A stretch of DNA of 64,000 bases from Actinernus sp. WN-2022 (GCA_030867875.1 JAOWCC010000809.1:558001-622000), one strand, 5' to 3'. Shown: positions 21,573 to 33,480, counted from the first letter of the stretch. Program-made: numbers and translations. Notes: a model not told the origin generated them from the sequence alone.

Positions 21573-22078
21573 TTGCCGAACTTGTTTTCTTCCAGCGTTA
21601 GCGTGACATATATAGTTGGTGTAACGTCGACAACGGTTCACCATACGATTCACCAATCTATTTGATAATGCTGACCAAAGCCGCTGGAAATTCTCTCTTA
21701 AACCAATTTACATCGCTAACAGATCCGGTATATTTTTCATTTCTGTATTATTAAAGCCTCTAGCGAACATTTTCGCGCACTCCGACACGTTTCACATGGT
21801 GAACCGTAGTTTGAAAGAAAAGTTAAGTATGTTTTTTTTATTGCAACGGTTCACCATGCGAACCGTGTCACAGTGCGCGACTATTTTCGCTAGAGTCATT
21901 CATAATACGGAATTGCAAAATATTCGGGATGTGTTAGCGATGTAAATTAGTTTAAGAGAGAATTTCCCCCGGCTTTGGTCAGCATTATCGAATAGATTGG
22001 TGAATCGTATGGTGAACCGTTGTCACGTTACACCAACTATATGTCGCGCTAACGCTGGAAGAAAAGAAGTTCGGCAAA
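21573..22078. mobile_element. Long-armed foldback (~220-bp arms)
   Basis: From TTGCCGAACTTGTTTTCTTC at 21573 through CCAGCGTTAGCG, GGTGTAACGT and AACGGTTCACCAT to ATCGCTAACA near 21720, the sequence is mirrored by 21935-22078. Small inner hairpins with GGTTCACCATG occur near 21797 and 21848. There is no coding capacity. Confidence 0.85.
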
Positions 22079-22079
22079 A

Positions 22080-22303
22080 CACCGAGAATAACCTTGAAAA
22101 ACCTTGTGGTTATTTTGCTCCCATCCTTCGATAACGGCTTGGACAAAGCTTTCTCTGTTGGGAAATTTCTCAGTGTCGGCCCTACTATAAGTCAGTAGAT
22201 ATATTGTTCGCTGAATTCGGCCCTCAAGCTCGGCATTATTAACACAGCTGATATGAGTCGTGATCGAAAATTCGTTAGCCGTTTCAAATTTTGGCGCATG
22301 CAC
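22080..22303 (-). pseudogene. Fragment of a multicopy coral-type ORF (HUH/Rep-like N-terminus?)
   Basis: An 84-codon minus-strand frame contains LLTYSRADTEKFPNRESF and VQAVIEGWEQ. It resembles the start of a repetitive protein family I recall from coral genomes, in which TYS.AD...FP.RE.F is followed by an HxH-type Rep-like motif. Here the frame ends at the edge of the foldback element, before any such motif. If correct, it is a truncated replication-type protein gene from a mobile element. The family name is not certain. Confidence 0.35.
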
Positions 22304-22617
22304 GGCTTTAAAAAATGAATATTCACAAGCTATTGTGACTTTGAAATCGTAAATGTGTATCGGTATTAATAAATTTAGAAAAAATGTATTTAAGTTTAGA
22401 ATTATATTTTTTAAAGCCGTAATTCTATATTTTTTTCATATGCACGCCACCCCTCCCCCCTACTTTTATGACGTCATATAGGTATGACGTCACTGTATGT
22501 ATGGTCATCTTAAGAATTTCATTTGGTGCCCATTTAGAGACAAAGACGGCTCAAAAAAGCTGGCACAATCTACTGAAGCTAATTAAATGCCCTGGACGTG
22601 GATGCCGTTCGCTCAGA

Positions 22618-22861
22618 CAACCCCTGCCATTTAAGTCGGACCTCTTCAGCAATGTCCGGCTATTTTTAACACAATCCCCCTCCCCCGTTTCAATGTTGGT
22701 TTTCGAGAAGACCGAAATGTTGCCTTTCTATCCCAACATTGTGAAGGGGGAGGGGGACAAGCGAAGTCATAAAAAATACCGGCGATCTGTCAGAGAAGTT
22801 CGTTCAGTGTTCTAAATAGCCTTATTTTGTCGAGCGGTCCGTACTTAAATGGCGAAGGTTG
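22618..22861. mobile_element. 244-bp nested MITE, copy 2
   Basis: Same length and apparently same sequence as 19964-20207. TA is retained on the right (22862-22863) but GA precedes the left end, so the left junction has been rearranged. On its right it continues into the outer family (GTGATGGGTAGCGCCCACAG). Confidence 0.8.
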
Positions 22862-22863
22862 TA

Positions 22864-23124
22864 TGTGATGGGTAGCGCCCACAGCACAGTAGACGATGTG
22901 GTTATTTATAGTCGCGAAGTTCTGGTATGCGATTACGTTGTCTTTTGTTCTCTTGCGCTTTAGTATTTTTAGCAGTTTGAGCCGTGTTAATTATAATTTT
23001 TCAGCGTATCCTGATTGGTTAAAAGTGACGGCCTTTGTTTCTTCTCGCGGGAAACACAAAGCTAAAAATAGCTACATCATCTGTTCTGCTGTTGGAGATG
23101 CACGCTCCTGTTAATGGGCTCCTG
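22864..23124. mobile_element. Outer MITE family, copy 2 (right part)
   Basis: GTGATGGGTAGCGCCCACAG through GATGCACGCTCCTG to GGGCTCCTG. It is closely similar to 62692-63195. The left end is replaced by the nested MITE and unrelated sequence. Confidence 0.75.
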
Positions 23125-23340
23125 ATTTATCGCTTCCATCACTTCATAAAGGCCCTTGGAAATATTTATGTAAATTGATGTCACATAAATTTTGATGGTC
23201 TCTCGTCGCGTCAGCATTTGCTCTGATGTAGCCGAAAGAGCTATTGGCGAATCCTTGCTGACGTCATTGTTTACATTTTTGCCTCATTAGCATAAATTAA
23301 ACTTCAATATCGGATAACACGAGACCAAATCAACAGAAGA

Positions 23341-23697
23341 AAAATAAACTAAGAACACGAGAGAATATTGAAACTGCATTACAAAGCAGAACGATATCTA
23401 GAATTGAAGCAGCTAGTAACTAATAAACACAGGACTGTCCTGACAAGTCTAAGAATCAGCGATCATATACTGCGGTGCATTTATAGAGATCGTTATAAAC
23501 GACCGTATATCTGGCCCACAACAGACGAAATATACCCGCACTGCAAGATATACATAGAAGATGAGAAACACTTTGTATCAACAGGTAATTTATACAGTGA
23601 CGTCAAAACAAAGTTATCAAATATCTTCCAGCAAAAATATGGTTTTATAAACTATTTCTCAGTACATCCTTGTCTCCCACAATACGATGTGCTTTAA
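23341..23697 (+). pseudogene. LINE C-terminal remnant (zf-RVT-like)
   Basis: A 109-codon frame reads NKHRTVLTSLRISDHILR, then YPHCKIYIEDEKHFV and YSDVKTKL. This follows the pattern of the zinc-binding tail of many non-LTR retrotransposons (R.AL..LRIS.H.L...CP.C...EDE.HF...C..Y.D.R). Two of the expected cysteines are replaced. No RT motif precedes it, so it is a 5'-truncated or decayed copy. Strand and family level are reasonable; the clade is unknown. Confidence 0.6.
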
Positions 23698-25655
23698 TTT
23701 GACTGATTCATTTCCATACCGCATTTGTCGGGAATGAACTACCATGTGCAGTTGTGACATATGCTTTGCATGACCAAGTGCTGTCCGCCAGGTTTAGAAG
23801 AAAAAAACCACTGCATTTACACATGAATATTACGAAAAAAGGAAAATGCTCTATGGCAGCACTTATTTATTAATACATAAGAAAGTTAATGACACATTAG
23901 TTTGATTTGCTAACTCGCGGACTACTGCTTTATATATCGTAGACGTAAAACCCAAATCAAGAAATAGTCTACCTTTGGAGTATTCACATTATGTACAATC
24001 GATATCAAGTATAACTAATTTGGGCTTATATGCACTTTAACTGGCCTGGTGCGGCCTTTTTGAAAAAGTGGGTCGATTGTTTGAGTAGCACACAGTGCTT
24101 TTTTGTGCTGTTGGGCCAATTCAGGTGCACGAAGCCCACTAAGGGCCAATTAGTAATCTCATATATATATCTATGGTGCTCCGCTATTATAAACGATTCA
24201 TTTCTAAGAAAATAAAACCCTTTCCCTTTAAAGATATGTTCAACTTATTTCAACAATCAGGTTTATGTAAAGCCAAACTTTATTCCATGTTACGGCAATA
24301 TTTCCCTCCTTTTTGTCTAATCCTTGATTTCTGCCTAATAATCGTGAACCTATACATGTAATTAATTAATTATTTAATTAAAATAATAATTAATTAATTA
24401 ATGTATCAAAGAGGTACATCGAAAGTAATACATCCGTCCTAAAATGAGTTCCCATTCTCTTGCGTAATGGGTAAAAGGCTTTGAGCGCGCCTTTTTTTAT
24501 TTCTTACTTTGCAGTCGAAAAAACATCCTGTTGCGCTAGACCTAAGTATTTATGTGAAGTAATATTTTCCATAAGAGAATTATTTGCGTAACAGCAGTAG
24601 CGATTTAATTTCCTTCGTTTGGGTTAAATATTAATATTTTAGTCTTACTTTTATTTATTTAATAATAATAAACAGTTCTTAAGCGCATTATACAAATGTC
24701 TCAATGCTCTCACAATTATCATAATAGCCTATTTGTAGGCTATTGACTTGTGTAAGCTATGAAGTTAGACGACCTGTACCACTCGAAACGAGCCACAGCA
24801 CTGGCTTACCCAACAATAACGATGTTCGCTGCACGTCATCCATTGTCATCAATGTGCCAACCAGAGATCCATTGATTCCTGACACAAAGCGACACTTTGA
24901 AATCATGGTTGGCACATTAGAATAACAACTGTAATGTTTATCAACACGAAACATGGATATACAAAACACACTAACCTTTAGAACGTGCAGTACAAAAACA
25001 ATAGAGCTACAGTATAATGTTGCAATCAGACTACAGGTTTCGAGCGGTACTGTATTCAGTAAGTCGTTTTAATTTATGAACATTATCATGACTGGAAACA
25101 ATATTTTTAACACCAATTCCTGGCAACTGAGCTAGACTACACCAAAGCTGATAACAGTGTAAAATTCTAACACAAAGCACTACGGTTAGATAGGTCTGAC
25201 ACGAAAAGCGATGTTTCGTTCTTATTAGAACTCGTCAGTATGGCATAGCAAGCAGTAAGGGTTTCGGTGTCACTGCACTACCGACCCGAACTGCACTAAG
25301 AAACATCTAGGTTCGAGTTCACAGAAAAGCTTGGTTATCGGGTCACACGTCATTACGTGGCAAAAAGCCAAAAACCAAGGAGATCTCAACTCAACGTGTC
25401 AGTGCTTTGGCGAGAATAATGAATTATGTGCGATACGAAGTTTAGCATATAAGTGTACACGTGTTATTATTGGTGTTATTCGTTTTAGCGTGTTATGTAA
25501 AAGCTGATTGTGTAATAGCTTTGTTTAAGGAGTAAATAGCGCTTTGCGCTACTCCCTTAGGAGTTGTTCACTGCTTATAAGCTTAGCGAAGCATTTGCAT
25601 ATCACTTGACGCTAACCAGTTTCTAACTTGACCCGTTGCCGACCGGGTCCATGGT
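23698..25655. other. No gene recognised
   Basis: Contains an AT repeat (24356-24405). Overlapping opposite-strand frames at 24743-24969 (60-70 codons) show no recognisable domain. GGTTCGAGTTC near 25311 resembles a tRNA B box but has no matching A box or cloverleaf. Confidence 0.35.
24356..24405. repeat. ATTA-rich simple repeat
   Basis: TTAATTAATTA-type simple sequence, self-complementary. Confidence 0.85.
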
Positions 25656-26370
25656 GTTTGTAATGGGAGATGAGCCAAATCAACCTGTGGCTCTTTAAGA
25701 ATTCAGGAACTTTCTTACCATTATATCAGAGTGAACTCTCCGCTGAAATTTTGAAAGCTCAAGAAACCGCTTCAACAGCCCTCTCGACTTCAAAGAAGCT
25801 TTCAGGAGACACTGAGCTATTCATTTACCTACCAGGGAAACGAGAAAAGCTTTAAATGAAACTGAAAGCTGATAGATAAGCCAGAGTTAATAGGGGTTCT
25901 TCTCCCTAATCGACTTTGTGTGGAGGACTCGGTCAAAATCGTGGACGAGCTGTTAGATTCATTCATCGATTGAAATAGAAAGATCCGAGTCGCTCATTCC
26001 TGTGAAGGCGGTTGGGCAACAGTTAACTCGGCTACTAAGAGTTCTGGCCTTTGTCTTCAAACGAAGAGGACGATAAGAAGATTCGTTCTGCTGAGAAGGA
26101 CTTGAAAGGAAGAGTTGTGTCACAAGTCTTGCCAGAAGCAAAGGCACAATGCTAAAAATAGATCGACTTAGTTTCCAAGCCTTGCCATACAGCCGAGGGA
26201 ATAACTGGTTCTGGAAATTCATGGCAGTCGTCTTTATCGCCGCTACGCCAACAGCTTTTTTTACTGGACGACACCTATCAGCAACCTCGGGACTTCAACA
26301 GAGGTGTTTGCAGATACTGTGGTTCCAGCGGCCACTGGTGGAGGGAATGTCCCGTCCGGCTTGACAACTG
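25656..26370 (+). pseudogene. DIRS-like ORF1/gag remnant with CCHC zinc knuckle
   Basis: Frames are broken. Around 25700-25860 the translation contains YQGNEKSF preceded by LKAQETASTALSTSKKL, resembling the N-terminal region of DIRS/Ngaro-type gag proteins in cnidarians. At 26309-26350 a clean zinc knuckle reads CRYCGSSGHWWREC (C-x2-C-x4-H-x4-C). Multiple stops and shifts separate the parts. The following RT-like and RNase H-like segments support one decayed retroelement in this orientation. Confidence 0.55.
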
Positions 26371-26665
26371 AGTTTCACATCGGATCGTGATCTATCACAA
26401 CTCCCAATCGTTCGTAAAGATTCTTTCTGGAACACGCTTCAGAAAGATATCACCGTCGTACTACATCTTGGTCCAGCCAAAAAGTGAAGCTCCCGCAGTT
26501 CCATCGCACTTTGGGATGTTATAAATATGGAGACTGAGCTTAGTGAATTGTTTTCTCGAAAAGATAAGTATTGTATTAATCTTGTTTTCACTTAATTTTA
26601 CGAAACAAGATTTCAGTTATCGGCTTCTGTTGTTAGAACTGAACATCATACCCTTCAAAACTGCA

Positions 26666-26770
26666 AAAGCTCAGTAATTCGCTCGGTCAGCAATATGGTC
26701 TGTGACGTAATACCTTTGCACGCACTTTTGTTTTCAAAAGCGATTGCAAAGGTATTTACGTCACAATTGT
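26666..26770. repeat. Small foldback
   Basis: GTGACGTAATACCTTTGCA is mirrored by TGCAAAGGTATTTACGTCAC, with ~25 bp between arms. Confidence 0.8.
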
Positions 26771-26944
26771 GTTCCAGACCCCTTAGAATCTGTCGCACAA
26801 AAGGTGGTTAATTTGGGTCAGGAAAAATTGTTTATCAATTTTTGTGTATAGTAATTTTAAATAATTTCCCCTTAAAACTGTTTTTTTTTATCGGTTCATA
26901 GACACTTTAATATACGAGTATCAATAGAGACGGTTCCCTTAGTT

Positions 26945-27489
26945 CTTAAAGTGCCTATCACCCTTTTGCAATTTTAATAGCTTATGAACCTCCGAAAAGT
27001 TTTGAGTACTTCTGTGAAAAAAAGTTTGGGTTTAAAGTGATACTTTATGTTCTACGCTTGTTTTAAATCGTGTACCTTTCCTGACCCATGACCGCGTAAG
27101 TAAAACCTGGGTCGAAACCTGGGTAGACGCCATCTTGACGTCATATAATTAATTCGGCTTTGCAATCATTTGAAGAAATACTTAACATGTTGAATAAAAT
27201 GACTTTGTTCTTTACTAACAACTCAAAAACTGTGTATATTTTCTATACATCGATGTTGTTGTTATAAAAAGGCGCCATGGAGAATAATGCATTAATGAGA
27301 TGACGTCTACGACCCAGGTTTCGACTCAGGCTTTTACTTACGCGGTCATGGGTCACATTTACACGATTTCAAACAAGCATAGAACGTAAAGTAATCACTT
27401 TAAACCAAAACTTTCTTCACAGAAGTACTCGAAACTTTTCGGAGGTTCATAAGCTATCAAAATTGCAAAAGGATGTTGGGCACTTTAAG
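26945..27489. mobile_element. 545-bp foldback inserted in the DIRS remnant
   Basis: CTTAAAGTGCC at 26945 is mirrored by GGCACTTTAAG at 27489. Arms of ~230 bp include TAGCTTATGAACCTCCGAAA, CACAGAAGTACTC and GACCCATGACCGCGTAAGTA and their complements. The loop (27150-27290) is AT-rich. It separates the zinc-knuckle region from the RT region of the DIRS remnant. Confidence 0.82.
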
Positions 27490-27960
27490 GGTCGGCTTAG
27501 GCTTCATATTCAATTTTGGATTTCTATTGGATCCCCGGTTTGGGTGTTGGTTATAACATACCCTTTACTGCCTTGCACACGAGTTACATGTACTTGTACA
27601 ACAATAAGTCTGCCTGTGAATATGCTAATGTCGTTAACGAGGCTGTACCGTTCTATAATGGCGTTTCCTACCCACCAGTTGTTGTGAATCCCCTCTCGTG
27701 ATCAGTCTCGGTTAGTTCAGAAGAAACCGAAGTGCAGACTTATCTTGGACCTTTGGCATGTCAATCGGAATATTTAATGGAAGGAAGTTTAGTTTGTTTC
27801 TAATTATATCAGATCCCTCCGGTTTGTATTTAACTTTGGCATGACAACTGGGTATTATTTTGTTTAAATTTAAACATATTTTAGGACAACATTTACCCCA
27901 AGAGCGAGCCAATGCTAGCTCATCAAGGGGGTTCACATTGAAATTACAAAATATGGCCTA
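27490..27960 (+). pseudogene. DIRS-like reverse transcriptase, N-terminal part
   Basis: The translation around 27520-27710 contains GYNIPFTALH, NNKSACEYANVVNEAV and PPVVVNPLS. The following frame has remnants of a LILDLRxVN-type motif (SSEETEVQTYLGPLACQS) and of KFKFEDI (in a shifted frame). This order (GY.IPF, NNRSA...F..EAV, VVNPLSVS, LILDLR.VN) is the entry region of DIRS-group RTs. It is crossed by several frameshifts and stops. The catalytic YxDD block is not visible before 27960. Confidence 0.6.
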
Positions 27961-28330
27961 TTTACAATATAGGTATTAGTATAGACAAGAAAAAAAAGAA
28001 GGGAAAATATAATTATAATTAGGTGAATCTGGCATGCAGAATCGATAATGAAACATTTAACTTCACAAAAAATTAATTTTAAACAATAGGACCATCAATT
28101 AATAGATCACATTTTTGAGAGTCAGTATCTTCAACCCAAATATTCCCTAAAAGGCGAGCAGCAGAAGCAAACAGTGAGTTTCGTAGAGCAGCAAAATTGG
28201 GACAAAATAAAAATAATGACATCTGGGTATTATCATGTTAGCATTTGTGCAGATCAACAAGGTTTTTGGGATTTTCAGTGGACTCTACCCAATTTTGACA
28301 AGCCTCGATAGTTAAATTTCGGGCTCTCCT
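27961..28330 (-). pseudogene. LINE C-terminal fragment nested in the DIRS remnant
   Basis: On the minus strand from ~28290, ESTENPKNLVDLHKC is followed by SLFLFCPNFAALRNSLF and LLGNIW. This resembles the HF..CP.F...R..L zinc-binding tail of LINEs. It is antisense to the DIRS remnant and sits between its RT and RNase H regions, so it looks like an insertion. Boundaries are approximate. Confidence 0.45.
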
Positions 28331-28415
28331 CGGCGCCCTTTGTTTTTCACTAAGGTCTTTACGCCACTTGTACGTTTTTGGCCTTCTCGAGGTTTTCCTC
28401 TAGTTTTGTACCTCG

Positions 28416-29460
28416 ATGATGGTGCAGCCTGCCTTCCTGATTATTTGTACCAGTTTCTCTCCCACTCCAGTGTGTTCTAGAAATCGAATTTTGGATTTTC
28501 CACTCCAGCAAATGGTAGGAATCTTATTCAGTATTCAGCTCCCAGTCATACTTATTTACTCTGATTCTAGTAGTTTTGCCTGTGGTGATTACGCTTTGCA
28601 TGTAGATGAAGACGAGTTTGATTTATTCTATTGGGCTTTGTTCTCTATGAAGGTTGAATTAGATACTAACGCCAGAGAGCTCTTTGCTATTCTCTACGCC
28701 GGGTCCTACAGCCTACAATCATCTATTTTTGTTAAGTTGTTAAGGTTTTTACAGATAAAAAGATGCTACCATTATTTCTGCAAAGGGTACTGAGTAATAC
28801 CTTTCGTTTACATTTCGCTCGCTATTGATATTTTTACGTTTTGGGCCATCAACTGGAGTTTGAGTGGGTTCCTCGTTCTCTTTATGAGTTGTTTAATTAA
28901 TTTCGATGATTGGTCTCTTTTGTTGGCCATTTTCTTATCATCTTATTCAGCTTTTCGGTCCCTTCGGCGTTGATCATTTCGCATCTCCGTAACCGTTAAT
29001 TGTGTACGGGATTTCTTCTCTACATTTTAGTGTCCAGGCTGTCAAGGGGTCGATACGTTTAGTAATAATTGGTCGGGTGTGAATCGTCTATTGGTGCCTC
29101 CTATTTACTTAGTTTCGCGTGCTATATTATACCTCGAAGTCCAGCGTCGCGCTACTGGCACGCTTATCGTTCCCAAATGGCGTTCAGCGCCATTTTCACC
29201 TTTTTATTTTTCCCTTAGGGCACCCTCGTAGGTGCGTTTGTCGTATTGAGTTTTCGGACCCTCGCGGTATTATTGATCCTCTCACTTGAGTTGTCCTATC
29301 ATTTTCAATGCACTTGATTTTCGTTTACCTGTTCTTATTGTTCATCTTAAGCCCTTCTAGCGCTCCCGGATATTTATGATACCTTAATGCGGCTTAGTTT
29401 TACCTTGGATTCTGGGTCTATCATATATTTGTTACGGCTTCGTATACCGTTTCTATCGTC
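28416..29460 (+). pseudogene. DIRS-like RNase H and downstream region
   Basis: The 125-codon frame 28416-28793 contains VILIYSDSSSFACGDYALHV (the first RNase H Asp in YSDSS) and VELDTNARELFAILYA (WRELxA-like Glu motif), the RNase H pattern of DIRS-group elements. Further on, about 29080-29200, another frame reads LVPPIYLVSRAIL followed by TGTLIVPKW and SAPF, the segment linking RNase H to the tyrosine-recombinase/methylase region in DIRS elements. A recombinase with intact R-H-R-Y residues is not seen. Many stops make this a dead copy. Confidence 0.6.
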
Positions 29461-29480
29461 CCCCCCCTCCGGGGGGATTA
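29458..29480. repeat. C/G-run inverted repeat
   Basis: CCCCCCCTCC is followed by GGGGGGA, forming a tight hairpin near the end of the DIRS remnant. It could mark a boundary. Confidence 0.35.
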
Positions 29481-29629
29481 TTACTGGTATATACCACAGT
29501 AGGTACCACTACTATCTAGTACGTACATACGAATGTTAGATATTGTGAAATATCTAACATTTATTACGGATACGATCGCTCACGGCCTTAACTATCTATT
29601 GTACGGAACTGACCGCTTTATGGCGAGCT

Positions 29630-29706
29630 ATATGTATGTATGTGGGTGTATGGGTACATATGTAGGGTATATATGTAGGTAGGTATGTGTATATATATAT
29701 ATATGT
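29630..29706. repeat. GTAT/TA microsatellite
   Basis: Degenerate (GTAT)n passing into (TA)n just before the 39-bp array. Confidence 0.85.
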
Positions 29707-29799
29707 GTTTATGACCGTTTAATAGCGAGGGGCACTGAACAAAATTATATATGAACATTACCGATAGACAACTAGGAATATTGAGACGTAGTTATATGG

Positions 29800-30645
29800 C
29801 TACTTGTTAGCGAGAAATAATGAAATGTACGAACATAACCGCTTGATAGCGAGGATTAATGAAATGTACGAACGTAACCGCTTGATAGCGAGGATTAATG
29901 AAATGTACGAACGTAACCGCTTGATAGCGAGGATTAATGAAATGTACGAACGTAACCGCTTGATAGCGAGGATTAATGAAATGTACGAACGTAACCGCTT
30001 GATAGCGAGGATTAATGAAATGTACGAACGTAACCGCTTGATAGCGAGGATTAATGAAATGTACGAACGCAACCTCTTGATAGCGAGGATTAATGAAATG
30101 TACGAACGCAACCGCTTGATAGCGAGGATTAATGAAATGTACGAACGTAACCGCTTGATAGCGAGGATTAATGAAATGTACGAACGTAACCGCTTGATAG
30201 CGAGGATTAATGAAATGTACGAACGTAACCGCTTGATAGCGAGGATTAATGAAATGTACGAACGTAACCGCTTGATAGCGAGGGTTAATGAAATGTACGA
30301 ACGTAACCGCTTGATAGCGAGGATTAATGAAATGTACGAACGCAACCTCTTGATAGCGAGGATTAATGAAATGTACGAACGCAACCGCTTGATAGCGAGG
30401 ATTAATGAAATGTACGAACGTATAACCGCTTGATAGCGAGGATTAATGAAATGTACGAACGTAACCGCTTGATAGCGAGGATTAATGAAATGTACGAACG
30501 TAACCGCTTGATAGCGAGGATTAATGAAATGTACGAACGCAACCTCTTGATAGCGAGGATTAATGAAATGTAGGAACGCAACCGCTTGATAGCGAGGATT
30601 AATGAAATGTACGAACGTATAACCGCTTGATAGCGAGATAATTAT
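29800..30645. repeat. 39-bp tandem array, ~21 copies
   Basis: The unit CGCTTGATAGCGAGGATTAA plus TGAAATGTACGAACGTAAC is 39 bp (13 codons), so both strands stay open: plus 29804-30433 reads (RINEMYERNRLIA)n and minus 29800-30663 reads (ISLILAIKRLRSY)n. Variants include CGCAACCTC, GGGTTAA and 41-bp units (CGTATAACC at ~30419 and ~30617) that shift the frame. More diverged units flank both sides (29715, 30655). No start context, signal or splice evidence supports a protein. Confidence 0.93.
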
Positions 30646-30663
30646 ATTGTAATGTATGAACAT

Positions 30664-33309
30664 GACTACTTCATAGTGAAGTATTTAAATGTACGACCGT
30701 TTGAGGTTATAGCGTGGAGGGTTATAAGTTCAATATCAATAAGCACATACATAGGTCGCTCAGTACTGACTAAGTTACTACTAGGTTATCTATAGATACT
30801 GATTGCTGCGTGTTGGAAGAGGATAACAAGTGAACATGTTGTAGAAGTTTAAACAAAAGAATGTTTCAAACAATATTTACATTTTTTTATTGTATAAACG
30901 TATAAACAACTAAACTAGAACTGAACTGAGAAAGATCTATTGACAATTGTTGTAAATTGTAGTAAAATTACTTCATAATGAAAATGTCTTATTGCATATA
31001 ACCAAATTTACAATTTCGCAATTAAGGGAGAGCAACGTTTTGGAAAATCATTCAAATTGTCAATTATTATGCCGGGTAATATAAGAAGCAAAAGTCTTGT
31101 CCATTCCTTCCTTAATATTTTAATATTTTTAAACTCATTTAAAACGGTAAACGATCGAAACATATTCATAAGCGGACACTCAACAAACTTTTCGGCCAAA
31201 GTGCCGCCGGGAAACCGGATGTTTAGCGCAAAGTTATTACGGCGACTGACGCTGGCAAAAGATCCTGGCAAAATAGAACACCCATTTATAAGACATAAAG
31301 TGAAGTGAAAATTCGTAGCGTATAAACTTAGCAAGCGGTGGTTAGCAAGGGGTTCTGTGTTTTAGCTAGCTAGATGAGTGAGGTACATCAAGCGCTCATG
31401 ACTGACGTGAGTCGTGTTGGGCTCAATAGCGCGAGGTATTTCGAAGGAGATTATCAAAATAACACAAATGAAAAGACAATGAAAATGAAACGCAAAAATA
31501 AAAGATCAAGAAATGAAGTAATGTCAGGCCGGAGTAGGCTAAATAGATTTTACCTACGAGTAAAGGTTATAAACTCACCACAATGAAGTATTTTCACACC
31601 TCGTCGTACGATCGTGTGTCAACACTGAAGTAAATCGTCCCAGCAATGAAGATTAGTAGAGTTAATTCAAGGAATGAATTGCCTTAAATGTCACAAGTTG
31701 AATCTGAATTTCAATGGCTGAATAAAAAATTGTTGTTGCCTGATTGGCGAAGCGTAGCTAACAATAACACCAAATCCAGCAAGCGCAAAGGATTATTGTT
31801 AAAACGAAATTGAGGCTACCGCAAAGGATTGTGTGTAAAATGAAATCGAGGCTAAACGAATCTTGATTTTTACCACCAAATACAGATTAGAACTTCTGCT
31901 CCTCTGGATTAACGCTCAACCGCTTGATCACTTCTCTCTTTCTGCAGTCATTTAAGTCATTTCGCAGGAGGAATGTGCAACATTTCGTGAAACATGACAG
32001 CTAATTGACCAATCAGTATTTCCCGTCCAGAATCTGAATGGGAAATGAAAATGTATAAGGGGTGGCTGCAGGCCCTCTTTCTCCTCTCTCGTGCCAGTCT
32101 CCTTTTTCCATTTTCACGCGGCCAAATTATTTTATCACTTCGTTTGCGTTGAAATAACAGTAAGGGCCTGTTTCGCAGGCTAGACAAGTCTGGTTATGGT
32201 TGTCGCGTCGTTATCGGTAGAACCGGCAAGCCTACCTGCCCATGTGCTATGCTGATTAGATATGCTTCTCTCGCAAAACGTTAATTGCAATCGCTTGTGG
32301 CACCCCAGGCTTTGTCTTTTTACAACTGGTTCGCGGCTCTCCTACACTATCTTGTTTGATGGAGAATATACGAGATAAACGTTTTCTGTGCGTCGAAACG
32401 CAGTGACAGAGCACACAACCATAAAGAGCGTCTGCTCATTTTATCTACCACAATGAAAGAAAGACATCTCAAGGGAATGACATAAAGAAAATATTTTTTA
32501 GTAGGATGAAATTTTATATAAAGTTTCATCCTAATTAGAAATTCACTGATAAAGGCCCAAAATTAGCTGCGAGTTTATTAAACGACTTAAAAAAATTCAC
32601 ATGTAAAGAAGGTAAAGATACCTTTTTTCCAGTTATTTTGGTCGAGGAAATCCAAGCTAAAAGTTTATGTAAATTAGGATGCAATTTTATCAGAAGTTGT
32701 AAAATGTCTTCACAGTCATTGATATCCTTTGTTTTGCCTCAATTATTCATGAGTTTCTGAAGCAAATTTATAATTTTCAATGAGAACAGAAATAGTCTTT
32801 TTTTAACTATTTTTATTCTTAGTACTTTAATTCCGTTGATGTTAATGAATTTGTTTTTATTATCAGTTCTTGAGTAACTTATAAAAAATGCTGAGATTTA
32901 CTAATATTTAATTTTGACGACTTTTGTGCAGTGGAGTTTTTTTAATTTGTCAGGAAAACAAACGTCAAGAAAAGAAACATTAATAATTACCCTATATCGT
33001 TATGACGTCACTGCTTGTTTATGAGGGGGACAGAATCGACTGGAACAATAGAATTTTGAACTAAATCTGCTCTGCTGAGGACAATTTAACTTCGAATTGT
33101 CTGGTTTCCAGATATCAGCTGTATCAATGTTTATCCCACAATATTTACCGTATTTGGTGGCTGTTACCGCTATTCTACGTTCTTCAAAATGCATTTGATA
33201 GCGATTTCCTTTGTGTTGTTGCTGTTTTGTCCCTGTTTTGTCCCCCTCCCACGACCGTGATCCTTAGCGTTTAAACAATAGATTGTTTTGATATGACGTC
33301 ATAGTGATA
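30664..33309. other. No gene recognised
   Basis: Opposite-strand frames at 31008-31334 (108 codons, minus) and 31057-31308 (plus) show no motif I know. Minor hairpin: TAGGATGAAATTTTATATAA with its complement TTCATCCTA at 32500-32534. Confidence 0.35.
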
Positions 33310-33480
33310 TAGGTCAATTGCTTCCAGAGGATCAGCTATATATGAACTCACAAGTTTAATTAACTTTATAGGAAAATTATATATTCCAGGGCTCTTATTG
33401 GAATCAAGATTATCAAGCAATGATTTTACTTCACTGGGAGTCAGTATAGGATTTATGAAAAGGAATCATTAATACAAGGG
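33310..33480 (-). pseudogene. LINE RT fragment (RT motif 0/1 region)
   Basis: The minus-strand translation contains INPILTPSEVKSLLDNLDSN, KSPGIYNFPIKLIKLV and SSYIADPL. It follows the 'SP.EV...L..L..KSPGID.IP.KLIKL' pattern at the start of LINE RT domains. No other RT motif remains. Confidence 0.65.

Noticed and set aside
25238..25330. Possible tRNA or tRNA-derived SINE
   Set aside because: A B-box-like GGTTCGAGTTC is present, but I could not fold a cloverleaf or find an A box at the right distance.
29800..30663. 287- and 209-codon repeat proteins as genes
   Set aside because: They are translations of a 39-bp tandem array whose unit happens to lack stops on both strands; no start context or splice signals.
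31008..31334. 108-codon minus-strand gene
   Set aside because: No domain or composition cue, and the opposite strand is open over the same stretch; kept only as an unrecognised frame.
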